Positions 53,078-62,000 of a DNA stretch of 62,000 nt are shown one piece after another. The stretch's first letter is position 1; every line of letters starts with the position of its first letter. The position numbers and the translations under genes were made by a program. The DNA lies in assembly GCA_012295275.1 (NCBI GenBank), contig CM022669.1, positions 8,699,989-8,761,988 on the forward strand, given 5' to 3'. The stretch is from Chrysomallon squamiferum. Lineage: Eukaryota > Mollusca > Gastropoda > Neomphalida > Peltospiridae. The notes under the pieces are model-generated. The model did not search any database, was not told the DNA's origin, and worked only from the letters and a program-made list of their open reading frames with translations.

Positions 53078-56000
53078 TTATACTTTGATTTTAAATATTT
53101 AATTCTTATTATAATGGCATTTTAAAAAATTTCTTTTGTGTTTTTCCCAAGTTGAAAATATTTTTATAAATAAAAACCATCATTTTGTAGACAAAATTGT
53201 CAAAAATGTTTGCAAAATATAAAAAGTAAACAATTACACTGATGTTGAACTTCTGAAATAATTATCTCCTCAAATTAGGTAATGTTAACAATTAATACTA
53301 TTCATTTTAACTCATACTCTACTAACTTTAACATAAAACTAAAAAAAAGAACCAAAAAAAAACACACTACATTATGTCTATTCAGCTACTTAATTTGTAC
53401 AGAAATATATTTTCCTAATTAATTTATTTTGTAGTAATTAGTAAAAGCAACCATTAGTATTATATGTAAATTTATTTTAAGCTGTAGTAATTAGAAAACA
53501 CAAACATTATTTAGTAGTATATGTAAACATTGTGATGTTTTGTGACCAGCACAGTATCCCGAGTTTTATATTAATTTATGTGTTAAATTTGTACATAAAC
53601 AGATAAAAAGTGAATCTTGATAAATTGTCAGAACTCAGGAATAAATAAGACTGATATAGGAATTTGTCTGTTTGATTCTGTAATATAGAACATCCAGTTC
53701 TCACGTCATTTATTGTATATTTAATGATAAAATATGAGTACTGCAAGCAAATGATCTTTAACAATACAGGTTAGATTATTAATGATACACTTATTAAAAA
53801 TAATATAATACGTATTGTATTCAGATGATCACTAGTGACACAGACAGCCGTGTAACTGTTACGACTTTGTAACATTTAACATTTTACTTCTCATTTATTT
53901 GTAAAAAGGTTTCTGGTTTTATAAACAGCATTAAGATTTTATACTCTAGCATTTTTAAAATATTTTTACATGGGCAAAAGAGAAAAATAGCATTAAAATA
54001 TTAGTAATTTTCAAAATTGTAAACATAAAATGAAGCTTTTCTGAATTTTTTTCCTTTTTAATGTTATCAGTTTTCAGTCTACGAGTCAGACTGTTTTAAA
54101 AATATTTTTAGTTGCTTAGTAAAAAATAATGTAAAATCATTCTAACAACAAATGATTTCTTTTTCTTTTCCTTTTATTAATTATATGACAGGGAGTGGTG
54201 TTTATTTTGGCATTCTTTTTCCTTTTATTTTTTATATATATATATAATTTGTGGTTGTTAATAACATGTTATACAAATACAGATTCTTAGCAATATATTT
54301 GACAATAATAAGTATTTGTTAGCTCTGATGTACATATACACATTGTTTTGTATTTATCACAATTATATAATTATATGTACTTGTTCTATAATTTTCTGCT
54401 AGTGTAAATTTATTGTTTAATTTTGTTCTTAATCTGTTATTATTTTGTTGTTGTTTTTTTTGTTATTTTCTGGTTTATTTTATTTATTTATTTATTGTTG
54501 TTTGTTTCATGTTTGTTTTATTTTGTTGGTTTTTTCAATTTTTTTCATTTGTTTTTCATTTTGTGGAATAGATAAAAGTAAATTTTTTTTTGTTTTATTT
54601 TTTTATTTAGGTATTTTGGTTTTATTAACTTTTTTATTATTATTATTTTTTTTTTTTTTTATTGTTCTTTTTTTTTTTATGTATCTTTCTTTCTTTTTAG
54701 ACAGTGTTGCCATTGTTAATATAAAGAAAATAAAAACTATAAGTACAATTTTCACATCAAAATTTGAATATGATTTTAAACAACCAGCTATTTAAAACAA
54801 ATAATACAAAATTTACACATAATGTGTTTTGTAAAAGGCTGTGAGTAGTGTGTTTGTCAGCTCAACTAAAATAAATGAAAAATGAAAAATAAACATGTAC
54901 ATAATTATATATTGTCCAGAAAAATAAATTAATAAATATTATTTGTTCAGGTTATTTATTATTATTACTATTATTATTGTTTTTGTTCAGTTTTCAACAT
55001 CACTATGTATGTGTGTGGCAGCAAAGACTTGACAAAGCAGGTTACAAAATGCCAAAGTGCAGATTTTTTTTGTTTCACAGTTAAACAAGATATCACATGT
55101 GATTGTTTACTGGTAGGTGATGACCCCAGAGCAGTCCACGAGTTACTTTTCAGTTGATCAGTACAACATTATACAAATAATAATGAAACACAGAAAGAAA
55201 TATTCATTATGCATCATGGTGGTCTACTAAATCTCTTAATGCTGGCAGTGAATATGACAGGATATAAAATATTTCAGAATGCATGTTTGTCAATTGATAA
55301 ATAAATAAATAAATATATATATTATACACATACATACATATATATTTATTTATTTTCATTTTTTTTTTTAATACTTTCTCCTTTTAAAATGTTCTTGCCG
55401 TGTTTTAACAGATGTCTTGCAGAATAATTTAAAATTTCTCAACTCACGTCTATCTCCATCTTTGTATCTTGTTGTTTGAAATAAAAACCAAGTGTGAGGT
55501 ATGAGTTTATCTAGTATTTATTTACAAGTTTAATATACAGTGATAAATGAATGGTTCTATAAGCAAAGTATTATGAACAAATAAATTCATTACAAACTTG
55601 ATATTAGTGGAAATTAGTTTTACAATATCAAACTACTGTCAGTAAAACATTTTATTTACATCCGGGTTTAGCTCATGATTTACAACATCATGTTAAAAAC
55701 AATATGTGTTAGGAAATAAAAATTTTAAATTTCTTCTTTTACAATCCAATATAGTTCCAAAATTAAATTGTGTGTGTTTATGCATGTGTTATTTTGAGAG
55801 TATATGTGTTAAAATAAACATCAACATTTTAAAAATAAATTTTAAATAAAATAAATAAACAAATAAATAAATAAATGTTTGATCAAGCTTCATTATCGGA
55901 ACATTATAAATAGCATAACCTATCATTCAACATGGCTGACAAATAAAATTGTTTTAAAAGTTAGTAAATTTTTAATTCCATGATCAAACAATAGAATAAT

Positions 56001-57197
56001 GTCAATTAGACCAAATAACAAGGTTTTTCAAATTTCCAATGTATTCAAGCATAAAATGAAAATTTGATCACTTTGCAAACTGAATGTAAATACATATGTA
56101 TTACCAGTTATTTCAAATGATTTGATTTATTTTTTAACTTTGTTAATAGTAGTGCAAATTACATCTACTTATTTCTAAAAACACCAAAAAAAGTATATTT
56201 AGTTATGTATTAATTATTTTATTTTTATTTCACGTTGAAAACAAAAAGAAAAAAAAGTTTTAAAATAAATTAAATATGTAAGTATGAACATCAAATTTCA
56301 TGAATCCCTGATGATCTGAAAGAGAATTTCAGTGATAATGGAAAAAAAAAAAAAAAAAAAAGTAGAAAATATGAGTATAAAAATGAGATGTTTGTACACA
56401 AAACAACAAGTAACAACAAGAACAATGGTTGATCAGTGTTGGCCAATCAAATGAACTGTACAGTTAACAAACATTCTATTAACATTTTATATTTTTATAT
56501 CTTAACTAACTCTACAACAAATATATTGTTTGGGAAAAAAAAAAAAAAATAATAATTGTAGATACCTTCTTTTTGTTCTGAAAAAAGATTAATTCCTTCA
56601 GTTAATAATGAAATGCAATGATTCCAAGATAAAGTAGTGGTTAAAAACGTTTATAAAATACAAGACACAAAGTGACGGTAACAATGTTTGTTCAACTACA
56701 GACACATGTACGAAGAACCTCAAATCAGTAAACACAATGCAGTTAACATTTTTGGTAACAATCATTTAAAAAAAAAAAAAAGTACAAAATTTACTTCTCC
56801 TATCAAGAAGTCTTTGTGTAGATTTCACTGAATAGTTTAGAATATGTTAATGTTGAAAGTATAGACACAAACGAGTAGTTTTTACAAATGTACGATTTAT
56901 CATACATCACAAGATGTGTGACAGCAACTACAACAACATCTGTTATAACTCACCCTGAAAAATACAGTTTGAAAAAAAAAAATTGTCTATTCTTTGTTCT
57001 TTTCTACTAAATCAGTATGTCTCTTGTAACAAATCCACTTCTTTTTATTTAGATGTACGTCACAAAAATGAACACAAAGTTTTTCACTGGAACAATCACA
57101 CAGTAACAAACTCCGTATGTAGGTAACACTGCAGCTTTAACAAACGTTAAAAACCAGTTTTGACAAATTTCAGTCTTTGTTTACAAAACAATTTGAA

Positions 57198-57230
<33 letters not shown>

Positions 57231-57841
57231 GAATGAAATGACAGAATAAAAGAAAAACAAATCTTTGATGAAAGAATACCGTTATTTAAAATAATACACA
57301 CAAATGTTAATAATTGTTACACACAGGTGAAACATTTCTCACAGTAAATGTAACCCTTTGACTCCACACAGTGTCAGACAGCACTAAACTTTCACTGGTG
57401 TTCAGTTTTAACCTTTCTATGATGTTTCTAGTACAAATATAACCTTTCAATGGTGTTTCTAATGCACATCATTTTCTTTTTTTTACCTTTCAGAGGTGTT
57501 TCTAGTATGAACATCACATATAAACCTTTCAGTGATGTTTCTAGTATATACATCATTTTTAACCTTCCAGTGATGTTTCTAGTATATACGTCATTTTTTT
57601 TTTAACATTTCTGAGGGTGTTTCTAGCAAATACACCATTTGTCTGTGTTGAATTATCTACAAACATGATACCTAAAATAACAAACTGTTACAGCCACACA
57701 AATGTTACCTGTACAAGCAGAGCTGATTATGACAAACACTGCTTCACAGAGGCACACACGCATGGAGATCAAAGGGTTAATATGTAGAGAAATACAGCTA
57801 AGTATAAAACATACCACTCTTCTAACTTTAGATACACCTTG
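52561..57841. other. Spacer and presumed MEF2 3' UTR between convergent genes
   Basis: No supported coding sequence. The right part is probably the 3' UTR of the minus-strand MEF2 gene; an AATAAA on that strand lies at 55517-55522. Contains A/T homopolymers, (AAT)n at about 53045-53075, T-rich sequence at about 54430-54700, a GAT run at about 57197-57226, and a repeated ttcagtgatgtttctagtat motif at about 57410-57630. Confidence 0.45.
57400..57635. repeat. Degenerate tandem repeat (about 50 bp) in the presumed MEF2 3' UTR
   Basis: Five to six copies of a unit with aacctttcagtgatgtttct followed by agtatatacatcattttt. The start of each unit is well kept; the tail varies. Confidence 0.75.
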
Positions 57842-58055
57842 TCAATCATCTACTGACGACCGCCCCCGTTTCTCAGGAGGCTCCGCCTCTTCATCTGGGG
57901 CCGGGGGTGGTGTCCTGTGTCTCGCCTGAGACGGTGAGATGGAGTGGTCATGGTTGGGCGATACTGGTTCCATCTTGATTATGCCACCAGTATTTTTCAT
58001 TGATGATAATGGGATCTGTATATGTTGTGTTGTAGCAGCAAGCGAAAGTGAACCC
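57842..58055 (-). CDS. MEF2 last exon (C-terminus, stop)
   Basis: It encodes 70 aa and [12 protein letters not shown] matches the phosphorylation-dependent SUMOylation pattern (hydrophobic-K-x-E-x-x-S-P) known in MEF2 proteins as a repressor switch. The end, [13 protein letters not shown], resembles the basic nuclear-localisation tail of the family. The acceptor is ttatttcag. Confidence 0.93.
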
Positions 58056-60968
58056 CTGAAATAATAAACACAGTGTAAATTATATACTTCACACAGGTAG
58101 GAGATAGTTACAGATAAATTCATAATAAAATAATAATTACTGATGTAAAACTTAAATGAAATGGATTTCGTAATAAAATAATAAACACTGATGTAAAACT
58201 TAAATGAAATGATTTCGTAATAAAATAATAAACACTGATGTAAAACTTAAATGAAATGATTTCGTAATAAAATAATAAACACTGATGTAAAACTTAAATT
58301 AAATGATTTCGTAATAAAATAATAAACACTGATGTAAAACTTAAATGAATTCATAATAAAATAATAAACACTGATGCAAAACTTAAATGAGTTCATAATA
58401 AAATAATAAACGCTGATGTAAAACTTAAATGAATTCGTAATAAAATAATAAACACTGATGCAAAACTTAAATTAAATGAGTTCATAATAAAATAATAAAC
58501 GCTGATGTGAAACTTAAATGAAATGATTTCGTAGTAAAATAATAGACACTGATGTAAAACGTACCCAGGTGTTAGTGCTAGACCTGACGACTGTATTGCT
58601 GCTGTTAGCGGTCCTTGGTGGCCTGCCATCCACTGGCTTACGAGGGGAGATAATCCTGCTAGGTCTGCGCTGCTTAGTTGAAAATCTCCTGCAGAGAAGA
58701 CAAAAAAACAAAAAAACAAAAAACAATATCAACAATTTTGTCAAAAGCAGCCACAGAAGAAGAAAAAAAAATAGCTGTTGAACTTTTTGAAACCAGCATG
58801 TTTTCCTTTTCTGTACAAAATGTTTACTGTGTCAGTTACCTCCTTCAGTTTAATTAGGTAATAAAAATATGTTTGTCTCTAGTGTATTGTCACACGATCT
58901 GAATTCTTACACAAATGTGTACTTTAGATAAAATATACATCAAGAACTGCCTAGTTTTTAAAAACTGAATTAACAAGAAAACAACGCATATATGTAAAGT
59001 TACCTGATAACAGTGATGTAGGTATGGACGGATTGGTTGCGTTAGCTGGAGTCACTAATCCTGACACAACAGGTGTTTCTAGACTATGACTGGCCGGTCT
59101 CGCTGGGCCCTGACCCTGTACAAAATATCATCACTCAGTCACATTATTAGTTACTTCTGATTAGAAGTGCTATAATCCAACAATATATTTAATAATACAG
59201 AACATCTAAAAAAAAAAAATCTAAAAAAAATCATTTACAGCCATGTGTTGTTATTGTTTTTTTTTATTCATCTCAAATATTACTTTCTATCTGATTTGCA
59301 ATCAAAGTGAAAACTCACATGAGCATGAATTGCAACTGGGACAACTTGAGGCATTGTGCGTGGAGGGATGACGACTTTCAGGTTAGGTTTGTTTTTTAGA
59401 CTCGGGTCTTGTGCAGGTTCTTTCATGGGTGCTGGCGATGTGCTCGACTGCTGAGCTGATTGCTGCACTGTGCTGGGAGCAGGACTCAGTCGACTTCCTA
59501 CAACAACAACAACATCTTTATGACTTAACTTTTATATATAGTTTGTTATTAAAATATAAAAATGATAACACAAAATGAATGTGCAGAATCTGGTGTTAAA
59601 ATATAAAAATGATAACACAAAATGAATGTGCAGACTCTGGTGTTAAAATATAAAAATGATAACACAAAATGAATGTGCAGAATCTGGTGTTAAAATATAA
59701 AAATGATAACATAAAATGAATGTGCAGACTCTGGTGTTAAAATAAAAATGATTACACAAACCTGAAGGGCTGGGTGCAGAGTTTGTTGGTGCCTGTGATG
59801 AAGGCTGGAGAAGTAAAATAGAACTTCCAGAACTTGCTGATGGTGTTACCGTGGCAACGCCTTGTGTTGAATTCACTGGGACTGCGACAGGCATGTGAGG
59901 GTATGAAGAAACTTGGTAGGTCGACTGTAAGTTTTTTGAAAAAAAAAAAAAAAAAATTTCAAAAAAATGTAATAAACAGTCCTAATTCAAATATTTGACA
60001 ATAAATTCATTTACTTAATTTTTGTTTTCTTTAATAAGGATACAAATATTAAAATAATTTATTAATTAAAAAAACATAAAAGAAAAAGAAACATGTTAAT
60101 GACAGAAAACAAACTGATAAAGCAATATCAAATGTATTTACATTTATACCCTTTTCCTAACTTCCAATAAAATATTTTAGTGGACAATAAAAAATATTGT
60201 GAATAATTATCCCTCAATATATTTAAATTTGTTTATGTAGTACATAAAGAAAAGAATTAATTTGCTCTCAGTGTATGTAAAATGTATGAAGGTAAAGAGA
60301 TTACTACTGGTGGTTGCTGCATCACTCGCGCATACTCTGCATCTATCTTCTTGTACGTTTCCTCAGTCCTTGGTGTCAGAGTGAAGTCGTCATCATCTCC
60401 ATCCATGCTGTCATTTCCCCTCAACTCCTTTTTGTTCAGCAACTAAACAAACATTTACATAAAATATACACATAAAAATCTTTGACTCGAATAAACTTCA
60501 TTGCAACAAAACCAATTCAAAAAATATTCCTACTCTTACTGACAATTAATTTTATTTGTAATCAGATATTCAGAAAAACACAGCCACACATGACTTTTTA
60601 ATATTCCAGTTACACAACACTGACTAGAACAGGTTAAATTTCGCTCATGAGAACTAGTCCTGCAATCTACCGTTTGCCAGGCGAGTGGCCCAAAACCAGC
60701 AGACACACTATGAGATGTATTTGTTGTAATAAAACTGGATGACTATTTTGTGTAAATCACGTACCTCCAGTATGTCTTTGTTAGTCTGACTGACCACAGT
60801 GTCGTTGTACTCTGTGTACTTGAGGAGGACTTTGTCCATGTCCGAGCTGGCGTACTGGTACAGTTTGTTGTTGCTGGTGAAGATGATGAGAGCGATCTCG
60901 CAGTCACACAGCACACTCAGTTCATACGCCTTCTTCATCAGCCCGAACTTGCGTTTTGTAAACGTCAC
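57842..60968 (-). CDS. MEF2 MADS-box transcription factor (gene span, seven exons, 5'-incomplete)
   Basis: MEF2 is a nuclear DNA-binding factor controlling muscle and neuronal genes; it binds A/T-rich sites as a dimer. Exons in transcript order: 60968-60765, 60442-60305, 59924-59762, 59497-59319, 59115-59004, 58688-58565 and 58055-57842, all in phase. They encode 377 aa: the second half of the MADS box, the MEF2 domain, a Ser/Pro/Thr/Gln-rich activation region and a basic C-terminus. The first MADS exon (about 18 residues, MGRKKIQ type) lies beyond the right edge. Three introns have minisatellites fused to splice sites. The gene is convergent with PAM. Confidence 0.96.
58130..58562. repeat. 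47-bp minisatellite, about 9 copies, fused to a MEF2 donor
   Basis: On the + strand the unit is tgatgtaaaacttaaatgaa plus atgatttcgtaataaaataa plus taaacac. On the gene strand the donor GTACGTTTTACATCAG passes directly into units starting AAGTTTTACATCAG, so the intron's first bases are part of the repeat. Confidence 0.95.
58565..58688 (-). CDS. MEF2 exon (activation region)
   Basis: 124 nt. It encodes [12 protein letters not shown] and [13 protein letters not shown], comparable to the LTSADLSAL stretch in other MEF2 proteins. The donor gtacgt merges with the first repeat of the adjacent 47-bp array. Confidence 0.92.
59004..59115 (-). CDS. MEF2 exon (activation region)
   Basis: 112 nt, phase 0 in. 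It encodes [15 protein letters not shown] and PSIPTSLLS, similar to the ATPVVSV region of the family. The acceptor is ttttgtacag and the donor gtaact. Confidence 0.9.
59319..59497 (-). CDS. MEF2 exon (conserved VVIPP motif)
   Basis: 179 nt. A Gln/Ser-rich stretch is followed by [18 protein letters not shown], the MEF2 signature PDLRVVIPP. Acceptor after a GTT run (gttgtag); donor gtgagt. Confidence 0.93.
59546..59760. repeat. 47-bp minisatellite, about 5 copies, containing a MEF2 donor
   Basis: The + strand unit is gttaaaatataaaaatgata plus acacaaaatgaatgtgcaga plus atctggt. The copy at the exon reads gattacacaaac, so the donor and its first 20 intron bases are the last copy of the repeat. 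Unrelated in sequence to the other 47-bp array, though equal in unit length. Confidence 0.95.
59762..59924 (-). CDS. MEF2 exon (Ser/Pro-rich)
   Basis: 163 nt. It encodes [18 protein letters not shown], equivalent to the LPVSVPV stretch after the MEF2 domain, then a Ser-rich segment. The donor gtttgt is the edge of another 47-bp array. Confidence 0.92.
60305..60442 (-). CDS. MEF2 exon (after the MEF2 domain)
   Basis: 46 codons. [11 protein letters not shown] is followed by [20 protein letters not shown], close to the TLTPRTEAKYNKIDEE pattern of insect MEF2. Acceptor gtttgtttag. The donor could be gtaatc (chosen) or the gtagta three bases earlier; both keep the frame. Confidence 0.92.
60765..60968 (-). 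CDS. MEF2 exon (MADS box second half and MEF2 domain)
   Basis: 68 codons, phase 0 at both ends. It encodes [20 protein letters not shown], then DCEIALIIF and [20 protein letters not shown], nearly unchanged from other animals. The acceptor ttttag is the edge of the repeat array on its 5' side; the donor is gtacgt. Confidence 0.97.
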
Positions 60969-60969
60969 C

Positions 60970-62000
60970 TAAAACATCAGTTAAACAAATTATATAAACA
61001 TTTACAGGTTAAAACTCAGTTTTATAAACATCAGTTAAACAAATTATATAAACATTTACAGGTTAAAACTCAGTTTTATAAACATCAGCTGAAACTAATA
61101 TTTACACTAAAACCTAGTTTTATAAATATTAACTGAAGTAAATTAAAAACTAATATTTATATCAGTTAAAACCTAGTTTAATAAAATTAATAAAAACTTA
61201 TAAACTAAGGTTAAAACAGTTACAGGTTAAAACTAGTTTTATAAACATCAACTGAAACTAATATTTACACTAAAACCTAGTTTTATAAATATTAACTGAA
61301 ACAAATTATAAACTAATATTTACATCAGTTAAAACCTAGTTTTATAAATATTAAGTAAAACAAATTATAAATATTTATATCAGTTAAAACTTAGTTTTAT
61401 AAATATTAACTAAAACAAATTATAAACTAATATTTACATCATTTAAAACCTAGTTTTATAAATATTAACTGAAGTAAATTACAAACTAATATTTATATCA
61501 GTTAAAACCTAGTTTTATAATTATCAACTAAAACAAATTATAAACTAATATTTACATCATTTAAAACCTAGTTTTATAAATATTAACTGAAGCAAATTAC
61601 AAACTAATATTCACATCAGTTAAAACCTAGTTTTATAAATATTAAGTAAAACAAATTATAAATATTTATAATAGTTAAAACTTAGTTTTATAAATATTAA
61701 ATAAAAACAAATTATAAATATTTATATCAATTAAAACTTAGTTTTATAAATATTAAATAAAAACAAATTATAAATATTTATATCAGTTAAAACTTAAGTT
61801 TTATAAATATTAACTGAAACAAATTATAAACTAATATTTACATCATTTAAAAACTTAAGTAAAAAAGTTATAAACTAATATTTACATCATTTAAAACTTA
61901 AGTTTTATAAATATTAACTAAAACTATTACAAAGTAATATTTATATCAGTTAAAACTTAGTTTTATAAATATTAACTGAAACAAATTACTAATATTTATA
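60970..62000. repeat. Long tandem repeat in the MEF2 intron upstream of the MADS/MEF2 exon
   Basis: The first two units are exact 54-bp copies (acatcagttaaac at 60974 and 61028, with the next unit at 61082). Later units of about 55-60 bp share aaaacctagttttataaata and tataaactaatatttacatc. The array reaches the window edge and directly abuts the acceptor on the gene strand. It fills this end of the window, so the first MADS exon is not here. Confidence 0.95.

Noticed and set aside
58393-58744. Minus-strand frames of 76-108 codons over the MEF2 exon
   Set aside because: One includes the true exon but runs on into the 47-bp repeat array; the other is a wrong-frame shadow.

Overview
The window is animal nuclear DNA: AT-rich, packed with micro- and minisatellites, with three intron-rich protein genes that can be rebuilt exon by exon with consistent GT-AG junctions and codon phases. 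The best clue to the organism is a PAM gene with three tandem PHM domains ahead of one PAL domain. Multi-PHM PAM precursors are known from the pond snail Lymnaea, so a mollusc, probably a gastropod, is the likely source; this is inference.

Layout. (1) About 4.3-18.5 kb, + strand: a calpain cysteine protease lacking its N-terminal exon(s). Ten exons encode the protease core with an intact Cys-His-Asn triad and domain III; no EF-hand region was found. (2) 18.5-27.9 kb: no confident coding sequence; a decayed tRNA-Gln-like element, CA-rich repeats, a hairpin and a possible noncoding first exon of the next gene. (3) 27.9-50.2 kb, + strand: a complete 46-exon peptidylglycine alpha-amidating monooxygenase gene (signal peptide, PHM1, PHM2, PHM3, alternative linker, PAL, transmembrane helix, cytosolic tail), about 1572 aa in the long form and 1412 aa in the short form. 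(4) 50.2-57.8 kb: 3' UTRs and spacer between convergent genes. (5) 57.8-61 kb, - strand: MEF2, from the second half of the MADS box to the stop codon; the exon with the first 18 or so residues lies beyond the right edge.

How the products work. PAM acts in the secretory pathway, where PHM hydroxylates and PAL cleaves glycine-extended peptides to give amidated neuropeptides. Copper ligands are present in all three PHM copies and zinc ligands in PAL. A dibasic KR site lies only in the long form of the PHM3-PAL linker, and an intronic poly(A) signal after PHM2 could give a soluble two-PHM product. MEF2 is a nuclear transcription factor and calpain a calcium-dependent protease; nothing in the sequence ties the three genes together functionally.

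The most unusual signal is that many introns in all three genes carry minisatellites that start at, or contain, a splice site. The PAM intron 2 array repeats the exon end plus donor, an array in the homologous PHM3 intron repeats the acceptor plus the exon start, and three MEF2 introns have arrays fused to a donor or acceptor. A second striking signal is a 60-nt coding stretch identical, with no synonymous change, in all three PHM copies.
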